15,715 nt of DNA from Burkholderiales bacterium (GTDB lineage Bacteria; Pseudomonadota; Gammaproteobacteria; Burkholderiales; Burkholderiaceae_B). The translations under genes were made by a program, and so were the position numbers. Positions 1 through 7,454 of the stretch are shown here, one piece after another; positions within the stretch are counted from its first letter, which is position 1, and each line of letters begins with the position of its first letter. The DNA lies in NCBI GenBank assembly GCA_005788065.1, contig SXZD01000218.1, forward strand, positions 1 to 15,715. The letters are read 5' to 3'. The notes beneath the pieces are model-generated. The model did not search any database. It saw only the letters and a program-made list of their open reading frames with translations, and was not told where the DNA came from.

Positions 1-546
1 ATCCGCTGGTTCTGGTGCGCCCACGTTGTGCATCACAGCGGCGAAAACATGAACACCACCACAGCGATGCGTCAAAGCATGTTCTACGGCGTCAACCTCC
101 ACCAGTTTTTCTGGGCACCGATGTTGATACTTGGCTACGCTCCGTGGGCTGTGATGCTGGCCTACGGCGTGAACCTGGGTTATCAGTATTTCATCCACAC
201 CCAGTCGGTCGGCAAGTTGCATCCGTGGCTTGAAGCCATACTCAACACACCGAGTCACCACCGTGCGCACCACGGGCGCAACGACCGCTACATCGACAAG
301 AATTTCGGCGGCATGCTCATCATTTGGGATCGTTTGTTCGGCACCTTCGAAGCCGAAGCGGAAGAAGATCCGGTGGACTACGGCATTCCCCGCCAGCCCA
401 AGACCCAAAACCTGTGGGAGCTCAACACACACGAATGGCGTGACATGTTCAGCGATGCCCTGCGCCCCGGCCCGACAGCCCAGCGTCTGAAGCACATCTG
501 GGGGCCGCCGGAATGGACCCGCCCCGGTGAAAAGGCACCGAGCTGA
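1..546 (+). CDS. Sterol desaturase / fatty acid hydroxylase family protein, 3' part only
   Basis: The reading frame is open from base 1 and stops with TGA at 544-546, so the gene begins upstream of the window. Two histidine boxes of the integral-membrane di-iron hydroxylase superfamily are visible: HVVHH at the very start (bases 22-36) and HHRAHH at 256-273. Between them lies a hydrophobic stretch that fits a membrane hairpin, and after the second box comes NFGGMLIIWDRLFGTFE, the usual C-terminal signature of the family. The known chemistry is oxygen-dependent hydroxylation or desaturation of a lipid, with the histidines binding two irons at the cytoplasmic membrane. The substrate cannot be read from this fragment. 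An ATG at 49 within the frame is internal, because the first histidine box lies before it. A strong terminator follows at 576-604, so this is the last gene of its transcript. Confidence 0.88.
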   Translation: MRWFWCAHVVHHSGENMNTTTAMRQSMFYGVNLHQFFWAPMLILGYAPWAVMLAYGVNLGYQYFIHTQSVGKLHPWLEAILNTPSHHRAHHGRNDRYIDKNFGGMLIIWDRLFGTFEAEAEEDPVDYGIPRQPKTQNLWELNTHEWRDMFSDALRPGPTAQRLKHIWGPPEWTRPGEKAPS

Positions 547-575
547 GATAGACCTCACAAGCCTGTGTATCCAGC

Positions 576-604
576 AACCCCGGCCTTGCCAGCCGGGGTT
601 TTTT
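576..604 (+). terminator. Rho-independent terminator after the hydroxylase gene
   Basis: A perfect 9-bp stem AACCCCGGC (576-584) pairs with GCCGGGGTT (592-600) across a 7-nt loop and runs into a T tract at 599-604. It starts 29 nt past the stop codon at 546. Confidence 0.9.
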
Positions 605-699
605 CATGGCGCAAGCCAGGCGTGGTGGGTGTCCGGATGCACAGGCGGGGGAGCCCCCGAGTTCGGGTAAAATGCCGTGACACACTTCATGGTGCCCTC

Positions 700-1941
700 A
701 TGCGCAGAAAACCCCTCAACACAGCCGCCCGTTCCAAACTCAGTAAATATGCCCGTCAATTGTCCCAGTTGGCGATCCTGCTGGCTGAGGCGGGTAGCCG
801 TGTAGAGCGCGCCTACTGGAAAAACCGGCTGTTCGCTGCCATCGCACCGCATCTTCAGGGTACATCCGAGACCACGCTGAATCAGGCCTTGGACTATCTG
901 TATGAGACCCATCTGCGGGCATATGACGAGATGGCTTTCGCACTGGAGACCGCCGTCGAGTCACCCGATCTGTCGCCAGAGAAGGATGTGCTGCTGATTG
1001 CAGCCCCGGTGCTGGCGTGGTCAACCTACAGCATTCCGTCCGGCCGCATTGACCCCGCACGCATGGAAGATCTGTACGCCCTTTTCAATTCTCACCTGCT
1101 GGCAGCCGGCTGCGACATCGTGCTGATGGATCTGCTGTTTTCGCCCGACCAGTTGCCCCCCAGCTACAACGCAGCGGCCGATCTGTCGCGTTCACTGGCG
1201 CAAGCGGTATTGCAGGAGCAGCGCATCACGGTTGACTACAGTACGCTGCCTGTCACGCAGCCGTTTCTGTCGGATGTGCGCTATCTCATCGGATGCATAT
1301 CAGCCCCGAAGGGTGCAGCGATGTTTCGGTGGCAGGAAGAAAGCCCGGGTACCGGCATCCCTGCACTGAGCCGCGAAGATGTTCAATCCGAATGGAAAAA
1401 ACACGCTGGGCAACAACTCCAACGCATTCTGACCGGCTGCAACATCGAAACCGTATTGCCCAATGGGCTGTACTCCGCCTGTCGACTGGCCGAAAAAGAA
1501 GCGCGTGCCTACTCTGTGCGCGCATCGGTCGCATTTTTGCAGACCGCCATTGATGCAAAGCCGACTGACCTGCATGCCAGTGTAGGTGCATTTGTGGACC
1601 GGGGCGAAATTGAGGAATACCGCATCGGTCTGACGGTAGAGGGTTCAGACGAAGTGGTCCACGGCGTGGTGTGGACACTGCTGGGCGAAGAATTCGGTAA
1701 CGAACCTGACCCCATGTTCGAAAAAGACATCAATTCGGAACCAGAAAACCCGCTGGTGCGCACCCGCATCAAAGAGTTGCTTGCTGAAGTGGGCATCAAC
1801 AACGTCCACATGCTGGAAGAGCGGTTTCCGCTGGAATACTGCGACGATTGCGGCGCACCGCTCTACCCTAACCCGGAGGGTGAACTGATGCACGCCGAGT
1901 TGCCTGAAGATGCGGACGTATCGACCAGTCAACTACACTGA
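700..1941 (+). CDS. DUF2863 family protein (unknown function)
   Basis: I recognise this as a DUF2863-type protein, a family of unknown function that I know from Burkholderiales; this is recall, not a search. With the ATG at 700 it has 413 residues. The frame is open further upstream to 565, but that region overlaps the preceding terminator, so the later ATG is preferred. A TAAAAT hexamer at 668-673 is a plausible -10 about 27 nt before the ATG, although no good -35 is seen. The protein has no signal peptide and no clear membrane segment, which suggests the cytoplasm. The C-terminus carries a CDDCGAPLYPNPEGE segment with one CxxC pair, resembling a small zinc knuckle, followed by an acidic tail. 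The N-terminus is basic (MRRKPLNTAARSKLSKYARQ). It stands alone between the hydroxylase terminator and the convergent permease gene, so context gives no function. Confidence 0.8.
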   Translation: MRRKPLNTAARSKLSKYARQLSQLAILLAEAGSRVERAYWKNRLFAAIAPHLQGTSETTLNQALDYLYETHLRAYDEMAFALETAVESPDLSPEKDVLLIAAPVLAWSTYSIPSGRIDPARMEDLYALFNSHLLAAGCDIVLMDLLFSPDQLPPSYNAAADLSRSLAQAVLQEQRITVDYSTLPVTQPFLSDVRYLIGCISAPKGAAMFRWQEESPGTGIPALSREDVQSEWKKHAGQQLQRILTGCNIETVLPNGLYSACRLAEKEARAYSVRASVAFLQTAIDAKPTDLHASVGAFVDRGEIEEYRIGLTVEGSDEVVHGVVWTLLGEEFGNEPDPMFEKDINSEPENPLVRTRIKELLAEVGINNVHMLEERFPLEYCDDCGAPLYPNPEGELMHAELPEDADVSTSQLH

Positions 1942-2008
1942 GCCGTTACGCTGAGCCATGAGGCTAACCCTCAAGCTCAACGCCATACAAATCTACTGCG
2001 CCACGCGG

Positions 2009-3625
2009 TTAACGCCCCGTCTTCATGGTCTGCCGTATCAGCAGAAACATGGGCAGCATTGACACCATGACAATGGACAATGCAGGCAACGCTGCCTCCG
2101 CAAGCCGCTCGTCAGCGGCCAACTGATACGTCATCACCGCCAACGTATCAAAGTCGAATGGACGCAAGACCAGCGTGGTCGGCAGTTCTTTCATTACATC
2201 CACAAACACCAGCAACGCGCCGGTGGCCATGGAACCTTTCAGCATTGGCATGTGCACCCGCCACCACAAGGCCCGCGGCTGACAACCCAACACTCTTGCA
2301 CTGTCATCAATGTGCGGCGTGATGCGTTGCAAGCCTGTATCGACCGACTGCAACGCAGCCGATGTGAAGCGCACACAGTAGGCATACAGCAACGCGAAGA
2401 TGGAACCCGTCAGCACGGGCATCACACCTCGGCCGAACACATCCAGCATCCATCGGTCCACCTGCGCCAGCGGTATGAGGATGGCAATCGCGATGATGGC
2501 ACCTGGTACGCCATAGCCCAGCGACACGGCTTGGTGCACGGCTGCAACCCATCGCGGGGGCTGAATGCGCCGCGCATAGCCCAACCCGATGGCCAGCAGC
2601 AAAGCGCAAGCCGCTGCCAACAAACCCAGGGTTACCGAGTTGCGTGCCCAAGCCACAAAACGGACCAACTCATAGGGGTTGTCTGACTGCAACAGCAGGC
2701 GCGCCAAAAAAACCAGCGGAAAGATGAATCCCAGAATAGCCGGCATGATGGTCAAAAACCCCACCACCAGTCCACCCAAAGCGGACAATTGACGTTTGCG
2801 CGGCCGCACGGTTCGACCGGTCATGGTGTAGAAACGCGCCTGCCCTCGTGCCTTCGCCTCGGCCGACATCAGGAACAACATGAAACCCAACAACAGGACC
2901 GCAAGGATGGCAGCAGATGACCGGTCGCCCAGATTGAGCCATGAGCGGTAAATCGCCGTGGTATAGGTCTGAACGCCAAAGTAGCTGAGCGCGCCATACT
3001 CTGCCAATGTTTCCATCAGCACCAGCGAAAGCCCTGCCACCACGGCGGGTCGAGCCACCGGCAACGCCACCTGTAAAAATGTCCTCACGGGTCCGCAGCC
3101 CAATGAACGCGCGGCATCCAGCAGGTTTGCACTGCGCTCGGTGAAGGCCGTTCTGGCCAGCAGGTAGATATAGGGATAGAGCACCACGCTCAACACGAAA
3201 ATGGCGCCGGGCAAAGAGCGGATTTCCGGCAAGCGGAAAGCCGGCCCCAGCAGTTCGCGAAAAAAAGTCTGAATGGGCCCCGAGAACTGCAGCGCATCGG
3301 TATATGCATAGGCAATCACATAGGACGGCATCGCCATGGGCAGCAGCAGCAAACCCTCTGCCATGCGCCTGCCCCTGAATTCGCAGGTGCTGGTCCACCA
3401 GGCCGATAGCACCCCCATGCTGCTAGTCAGCACCGTTACCCCCAGGCACAAGGCAATGCTCTGCAGGGTGACATCCGGTATGACCGTCAACAGCAAATGC
3501 GGCAACGTACCGGTGGGTCCGATCTCCACCTGCAGCGCCATGCCCAGCAGACTACCCAACGGTACCAACAAAGCCAGTCCGATCAAGGCTACCCACCATC
3601 GCCGCCGGTTTATCGACCGATTCAA
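2009..3625 (-). CDS. fbpB: Ferric iron ABC transporter permease (FbpB/AfuB/SfuB type)
   Basis: This 538-residue polytopic membrane protein has the duplicated permease layout of the Fbp/Sfu iron importers. Each half carries an EAA-type cytoplasmic loop, near residues 170-192 (AARSLGCGPVRTFLQVALP) and 441-463 (DSARVLGCQPRALWWRVHMP). The segment MKELPTTLVLRPFDFDTL near 478-494 is highly typical of iron-family permeases. It should form the channel through the inner membrane for Fe3+ delivered by a periplasmic binding protein. The start is TTG at 3625-3623, supported by a strong GGAGGT Shine-Dalgarno (plus-strand ACCTCC at 3632-3637) seven bases upstream. The matching ATPase is divergently transcribed from 3695, with a Fur-like site between them. 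A binding-protein gene is not in the window, so it may lie elsewhere. The closely related thiamine and putrescine permeases are less likely given the Fur site. Confidence 0.88.
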   Translation of the reverse strand: MNRSINRRRWWVALIGLALLVPLGSLLGMALQVEIGPTGTLPHLLLTVIPDVTLQSIALCLGVTVLTSSMGVLSAWWTSTCEFRGRRMAEGLLLLPMAMPSYVIAYAYTDALQFSGPIQTFFRELLGPAFRLPEIRSLPGAIFVLSVVLYPYIYLLARTAFTERSANLLDAARSLGCGPVRTFLQVALPVARPAVVAGLSLVLMETLAEYGALSYFGVQTYTTAIYRSWLNLGDRSSAAILAVLLLGFMLFLMSAEAKARGQARFYTMTGRTVRPRKRQLSALGGLVVGFLTIMPAILGFIFPLVFLARLLLQSDNPYELVRFVAWARNSVTLGLLAAACALLLAIGLGYARRIQPPRWVAAVHQAVSLGYGVPGAIIAIAILIPLAQVDRWMLDVFGRGVMPVLTGSIFALLYAYCVRFTSAALQSVDTGLQRITPHIDDSARVLGCQPRALWWRVHMPMLKGSMATGALLVFVDVMKELPTTLVLRPFDFDTLAVMTYQLAADERLAEAALPALSIVMVSMLPMFLLIRQTMKTGR

Positions 3626-3654
3626 GAAATGACCTCCGCACCACTGCCGTTTTT

Positions 3655-3685
3655 ATTCTAGAATTGTAATTGAGAATGATTCCTT
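3655..3685. promoter_or_regulatory. Shared promoter region with Fur-box-like site between fbpB and fbpC
   Basis: The bases at 3671-3685 (TGAGAATGATTCCTT) match 12 of 15 positions of the palindromic Fur-type core TGAGAATGATTCTCA, and the preceding TGTAAT adds another partial hexamer. Immediately left is the perfect palindrome ATTCTAGAAT (3655-3664), which places a TAGAAT -10-like hexamer on both strands. A Fur dimer here would sit over the start point of the ATPase transcript and near the promoter of the permease. I see no convincing -35 on either strand. Confidence 0.62.
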
Positions 3686-3694
3686 TTTCCTGAA

Positions 3695-4762
3695 ATGACG
3701 GCTCTGCTCCAACTCGATCAGGTGTCCATTCACTACCCGGGCAGCCCGCGGCAAGTGGTGTCAGACCTTTCCTTCTCCCTGCAACAGGGCGAGATTGCCT
3801 GTTTGCTGGGACCTTCCGGCTGCGGAAAGACATCGGTACTGCGCGCCATTGCCGGCTTTTTGCAGCCCAGCGCGGGGCGCATTTTTCTGCGGGGCGAATG
3901 CGTCAATGACAACCGGACGTGGCGGGCCCCCGAAAAGCGTGGCGTAGGCGTCGTGTTTCAGGACTATGCGCTCTTTCCTCACCTCAGCGTGGCGGATAAC
4001 GTCGGCTTCGGACTGACAGGTACCCCAAAGACCCAAAGACAGCAGCGGGTTTCCGACATGCTGGAATTGGTGGGCTTGTCCGCCTTTGCGGCGCGATTTC
4101 CACATGAACTGTCTGGCGGCCAGCAGCAACGTGTGGCCTTGGCCCGCTCGCTCGCACCCAGTCCGTCACTCATCCTGCTGGATGAACCGTTTTCCAATCT
4201 GGACATTGAACTGCGCGAAAAGCTCTCATCCGAAGTTCGCGAGATTCTCAAGAAAACCGGCATGACTGCCATTCTGGTGACGCACGACCAATATGAAGCA
4301 TTCGCAATGGCGGATCATATCGGTGTGTTACAGGATGGAAAATTGGCCCAGTGGGATGAGCCTTATCGCCTGTATCACGAGCCTGCCAGCCGGTCGGTGG
4401 CCAACTTCATCGGGCAAGGTGTATTTGTCGAGGGAAAGTTGAGCCAACGTCATCTGTCCATCGAACTCGGCGACCTGAAAGTGCCGGAAGATTTTCAGTC
4501 AACAGATGGAAAAAAAGACACGACGCTGGATGTGCTGCTCAGACCGGACGACATTACACATGACGACGCAAGTCCCTTGATGGCCAAGGTGCTGCGTAAA
4601 GCGTTTCGGGGGGCAGATTTTCTGTATACGCTGCAGACCGATGCCGGTGAGGAGGTGCTGGCGCTGGTGCCCAGCCACCACAACCACGCCATCGGGGAGA
4701 AAATCGGTATCCGGCTTGAAGTGGATCACATCGTGGCGTTTGCAAAAACACAAACGCCCTGA
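3695..4762 (+). CDS. fbpC: Ferric iron ABC transporter ATP-binding protein (FbpC type)
   Basis: This 355-residue ATPase contains Walker A GPSGCGKT (residues 39-46), a Q-loop glutamine near 89, the signature LSGGQ (139-143), Walker B LILLDE (159-164) and an H-loop histidine at 197. A C-terminal TOBE-like regulatory domain follows (about 279-350, beginning VLLRPDDI). Length and domain order fit the Fbp/Pot/Mal class of import ATPases. It would power the divergently encoded permease at the inner membrane. The ATG at 3695 has no recognisable Shine-Dalgarno: the preceding bases are CTTTTTCCTGAA, next to the Fur-like site. If transcription starts about 7 nt after TAGAAT at 3659-3664, the leader is only around 24 nt. 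No better in-frame start with a ribosome site is present. The gene ends 19 nt before the convergent 159-residue gene, with no obvious terminator between them. Confidence 0.9.
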   Translation: MTALLQLDQVSIHYPGSPRQVVSDLSFSLQQGEIACLLGPSGCGKTSVLRAIAGFLQPSAGRIFLRGECVNDNRTWRAPEKRGVGVVFQDYALFPHLSVADNVGFGLTGTPKTQRQQRVSDMLELVGLSAFAARFPHELSGGQQQRVALARSLAPSPSLILLDEPFSNLDIELREKLSSEVREILKKTGMTAILVTHDQYEAFAMADHIGVLQDGKLAQWDEPYRLYHEPASRSVANFIGQGVFVEGKLSQRHLSIELGDLKVPEDFQSTDGKKDTTLDVLLRPDDITHDDASPLMAKVLRKAFRGADFLYTLQTDAGEEVLALVPSHHNHAIGEKIGIRLEVDHIVAFAKTQTP

Positions 4763-4781
4763 GGTGCGATTTCAGGCAAAT

Positions 4782-5261
4782 TCAGGCATCAAAGCGGTCA
4801 CTGTTTGGATCAAAGCCAAACAGCGAACTGCTGCTGGAAATTCCGTTTTGCATCCCTGCGCTCAACGGCAGATCTGGCTGGCTTATTGACGATGCCGGTT
4901 GTGTCCAGTCAACAAAACGGGGCACATGGTCCGGGTCAGAGAACAGCATTTCCGGTGAAGGTAGCAGGTCGGCGGTCAACGCCTGCAACATCGCATCATC
5001 GGCGGGATAAAGGATCGCATCAAGCTCGGCCTGCAGCACGCTGATGTTTTGCAGCGCCTCTGCCAATCCGATGGAGTGCTTGCCTTGGGTCATGTCAAAC
5101 GCTTCGGTCACAACGTTCGCAAACACCTTGTTGGCCGTCGGCAAGAGATCGTCCAATCGGGTCTGAAGTGTTTCAATCAAACCCATGACAGATGGCTGGT
5201 CAAGTTGCCCCCCCAAAGCCTGCTCGATGGCTGCTGTGTCGATTGATTTGATAATGTCCAT
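4782..5261 (-). CDS. Small acidic cysteine-free protein next to the secretion locus, unknown family
   Basis: I do not recognise this 159-residue protein. The start ATG at 5261-5259 has a good GAGG-type Shine-Dalgarno six bases upstream (GAGGTTCGCCATG). Residues 1-105 look helical and amphipathic, rich in Leu, Ala, Asp and Gln. The last 55 residues are Ser/Pro-rich and probably disordered, ending in a SSSSSLFGFDPNSDRFDA-like tail. It has no cysteine, no signal peptide and no membrane segment, and is net acidic. Those traits are shared with many type I secretion substrates, and an acidic-then-hydrophobic extreme C-terminus is seen in HasA- and protease-type substrates, so a second cargo is conceivable. 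An accessory or regulatory role is equally open. It is the last minus-strand gene of the locus, behind a 241-nt structured leader. Confidence 0.7.
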   Translation of the reverse strand: MDIIKSIDTAAIEQALGGQLDQPSVMGLIETLQTRLDDLLPTANKVFANVVTEAFDMTQGKHSIGLAEALQNISVLQAELDAILYPADDAMLQALTADLLPSPEMLFSDPDHVPRFVDWTQPASSISQPDLPLSAGMQNGISSSSSLFGFDPNSDRFDA

Positions 5262-5374
5262 GGCGAACCTCGATACCTGTATGTCGTTTGATTTGTTACC
5301 GACACGATGAGGCTTCCGGATTCAATTGCATCCCCCTCCGTTTGGGGGCGAGTAACAATACCTAGCCGGACCAT
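5177..5374 (-). CDS. Possible small overlapping upstream ORF (65 residues)
   Basis: An ATG at 5374-5372 follows a strong GGAGGTG Shine-Dalgarno seven bases upstream and opens a 65-codon frame that runs through the leader and 85 nt into the 159-residue gene in another frame, ending with TGA at 5177-5179. The product (MVRLGIVTRPQTEGDAIESG at its start) matches nothing I know. The Shine-Dalgarno is itself paired in a CCTCC-GAG-GGAGG hairpin (plus strand 5384-5396), so access to it could be controlled. It could be a regulatory upstream frame, a real small protein or a chance frame. Confidence 0.25.
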   Translation of the reverse strand: MVRLGIVTRPQTEGDAIESGSLIVSVTNQTTYRYRGSPWTLSNQSTQQPSSRLWGGNLTSHLSWV

Positions 5375-5502
5375 GAAAGAGCACCTCCCTCGGAGGCCCC
5401 ACCGCATCTAGGTTTTGCGAATTCTGTCGGGTTTCTTCTGATCGGGGTGCGGTACTTACCCTGACAAACTGTTTGTCAGAAATAAGACACAATTCCGCGA
5501 CA
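5262..5502 (-). promoter_or_regulatory. Structured 241-nt intergenic leader before the 159-residue gene
   Basis: This gap separates the stop of the 641-residue gene (5503) from the next start (5261). Read on the minus strand it contains, in order: a 19-bp palindrome (5461-5479), GGTAAGTACC, a CCTCC/GGAGG hairpin (5396-5384), the segment TCCGG (5370-5366), TTGTTAC (5358-5352), a CCCCC/GGGGG hairpin with a 7-nt loop (5348-5332), CCGGA (5319-5315) and GTAACAA (5299-5293). TCCGG can pair with CCGGA and TTGTTAC with GTAACAA. Because these pairs interleave, they would form either a pseudoknot or two alternative folds. It does not match the cyclic di-GMP, TPP or cobalamin riboswitch cores I know. 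Promoter elements are not obvious. Confidence 0.4.
5461..5479. repeat. Perfect 19-bp palindrome (9-1-9)
   Basis: The sequence is CTGACAAACTGTTTGTCAG. The arms 5461-5469 and 5471-5479 are exact reverse complements around a single central base. The spacing is too tight for a good RNA hairpin, which favours a binding site for a dimeric regulator upstream of the 159-residue gene. It lies 24 nt past the stop of the 641-residue gene. Confidence 0.6.
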
Positions 5503-7428
5503 TCACACAGAACCCGCCGTGTTGTTGGGATCAATCGGTGCACCTCCCGCAGAAGAGGACATGCCGCTGCTGGTGCCAGTCGAGCTCATCAGATCGTCCC
5601 CACCACCACCGCCTGAGGGCGCAGAAGGCAAACCTGCTCCTGACGAGTCTGAACCTGCACTGCCAATGCCTGGAAGGCCGCCAGACTCTCCACTGTCGGT
5701 AGAAGGCGCAGATGCCTGATTCAGCAACCCGCCGCCGCCCGTCAAACCGTCCAGGAGTGAACCGCCACCCAAGAGACCCCCAGCGCCGCTGCCACCGGAC
5801 GAACCACCGCCGGTCAGATTATCGATCAGATGGGTGACAGCTCCTGTAACAGACGGGGCACTGCCCCCGGAAGTTGTGTTCACCAGGTTCAGCGCAGCGC
5901 CGATGTCGCCGCCCAAATCCGACACCAGCGAAGAAACACCTCCCCCCAGATTGCCCACATTGACCCCCGCAATATCGCCTACCGTATTCAGCACGTTGCT
6001 GAGGCTTCCGCTCAGGTCGCTGAAGGTCTGCTGCAGAGCGCCTGCCGAGCTGCCTGCAACGTCGGCAAGCCCAACCACGGCGGACTCGAGCCCGTCGACA
6101 GCGGCAGAGAGTGGGTCGTCCAGTCCACTGACCAGCGTTGATGCGACAGACCCCAGCGTTTCGCCAGAATTGCCGGCATCCAGCGACGACACATCACGTG
6201 TGACAACATTCACGGCATCCGACAACCCTGAGAGCAACTCGGATGTGGGCAATGCACTGAACTCCGATTTTGCATTGAGAATGTCCGGTCCCACACCCTC
6301 GAATGAACTGTAGACCAAACCGGTGAGATCGTTGATTTTGGCCTCGAAGGCTTCGATCATCTTCAGCAACCGGTTAAAGGCATTATCTTCCCCGGATATG
6401 CCTGCGGCGGCAGGAGATGCCGGGTTAACCGGAAGCCCCACAGATTCTGCAAGTCCCCCCGGTATCAGACCGGTCAAGGCATCCGGCAGTGGCAGCGCAG
6501 CCATTTCAGCAACGTCGGCCAACAAAGCGGCGGCCTCTACATCTTCGATCGCTGAGACGTCTGCCAACGCACTGTTCAGCTCTGATTGCAACTGCTCTGC
6601 GGTTTCTTCTTTGCCCAGCATGGCAGGCGCAGCAGACGCCACATCGCCCACCCGCTCCAGACTGGAGGCCTGCGCGGCGATACTGCCAGCGGCCAGCGCA
6701 GATGTTGCTGCCACATCGGGACGGAACGGTTCAGCGGACTGTGCTGCTACCCGTTCACCCGCCAAGGGCAGGCCGACGGCGGACGCCTCGGAAGCCCCTA
6801 CGCGCGCAGAAGACGGATCAGACGGCATCCCGGCGCCGGCAACAGACTGCAACGCCGCAAGCGACGCTGCACCCAAGACGGGCGAATCGGATACCGGCTC
6901 ACCCACTGCATCCGCCTGCGCTTGGGTCAGGTTAAGGCCGGGAATGGGATTGTCAGACACTGGAACCTCCGTGGAATCTAAGGGTGTGCTGGCTGCAGCG
7001 GCTTTGAAGCCGGCCGCTGCCGCAGCGGCAGCAACACCTGCGTCCAAACCGAGCACACCGGCGAGCATGCGGCTCGCACCGGCCTGCAACGGATTGAACA
7101 AATCTTCAATCGGTAAATCATCGAGACTCAGCCCGGACTTCTCTATTTCGGCAGCGAGGGCATTACCTTTCAGCCCCTCCACCGAGGGCACGACCACATT
7201 GCCACCCACCGGTACCGATGCCAACAAGGGCTTGCCGCGCGCATCCAGGGTGTTGAAACGCACCTCTGCGCTGCCGTCGCCAACGGACACGAGTCGGTCG
7301 CCCGGATGCAATCTCTCCGAACCAATAACCGGAATGCGCTCGCTGCCGCGCTCGATCCAGACCTCGCCGTCTACCCGGTTGATGATGCCCACCGGCTCGT
7401 TGGCGCCGGGCGCTTTGGATGCGGCCAT
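5503..7428 (-). CDS. Probable type I-secreted protein with FecR/retention-module-like N-terminus
   Basis: This 641-residue protein starts at ATG 7428 behind a strong GGAGGA Shine-Dalgarno. Residues 12-85 (GIINRVDGEVWIERGSERIP through HPGDRLVSVGDGSAEVRF) resemble the small beta domain of FecR and the N-terminal retention modules of LapA-type adhesins. A seven-alanine run follows (133-139), ending in AAAG at 137-140, like the [T/A/P]AAG site cut by LapG proteases; a second AAAG lies at 340-343. Residues 147-395 are Ala-rich, 396-540 carry an irregular Gly/Val/Leu/Ser pattern, and the last 100 residues are almost entirely Gly/Ser low complexity. There is no cysteine, no Sec signal and no RTX nonapeptide. 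It sits 169 nt downstream of the TolC-type gene, which suggests it is the exporter's cargo. That role is inferred. A structural or tethered surface protein is the best guess. Confidence 0.72.
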   Translation of the reverse strand: MAASKAPGANEPVGIINRVDGEVWIERGSERIPVIGSERLHPGDRLVSVGDGSAEVRFNTLDARGKPLLASVPVGGNVVVPSVEGLKGNALAAEIEKSGLSLDDLPIEDLFNPLQAGASRMLAGVLGLDAGVAAAAAAAGFKAAAASTPLDSTEVPVSDNPIPGLNLTQAQADAVGEPVSDSPVLGAASLAALQSVAGAGMPSDPSSARVGASEASAVGLPLAGERVAAQSAEPFRPDVAATSALAAGSIAAQASSLERVGDVASAAPAMLGKEETAEQLQSELNSALADVSAIEDVEAAALLADVAEMAALPLPDALTGLIPGGLAESVGLPVNPASPAAAGISGEDNAFNRLLKMIEAFEAKINDLTGLVYSSFEGVGPDILNAKSEFSALPTSELLSGLSDAVNVVTRDVSSLDAGNSGETLGSVASTLVSGLDDPLSAAVDGLESAVVGLADVAGSSAGALQQTFSDLSGSLSNVLNTVGDIAGVNVGNLGGGVSSLVSDLGGDIGAALNLVNTTSGGSAPSVTGAVTHLIDNLTGGGSSGGSGAGGLLGGGSLLDGLTGGGGLLNQASAPSTDSGESGGLPGIGSAGSDSSGAGLPSAPSGGGGGDDLMSSTGTSSGMSSSAGGAPIDPNNTAGSV

Positions 7429-7454
7429 GCTTCCTCCGAAATGAGCCTCTTTTC

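Noticed and set aside
565..699. Upstream extension of the DUF2863 frame to 565
   Set aside because: It overlaps the rho-independent terminator at 576-604 and precedes the probable -10 at 668-673. The ATG at 700 gives a family-like N-terminus.
1942..2008. Bidirectional terminator between the convergent DUF2863 and permease genes
   Set aside because: Only 4-bp stems without T tracts can be drawn, so nothing is called.
5281..5460. Cyclic di-GMP (GEMM), TPP or cobalamin riboswitch before the 159-residue gene
   Set aside because: None of the conserved core sequences of these classes is present, although hairpins are.
5600..5810. Gly-rich C-terminal region of the 641-residue protein as RTX calcium-binding repeats
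   Set aside because: The glycines do not follow the GGxGxDxLx spacing. The region is irregular Gly/Ser low complexity with few aspartates.
6323..7444. A 373-codon open frame on the plus strand opposite the 641-residue gene
   Set aside because: The Ala/Ser/Gly-rich codons of the minus-strand gene leave its antisense frame open. The translation is low-complexity Ala/Ser/Pro with no recognisable domain, and the minus-strand frame has a strong ribosome site and a domain-like N-terminus.
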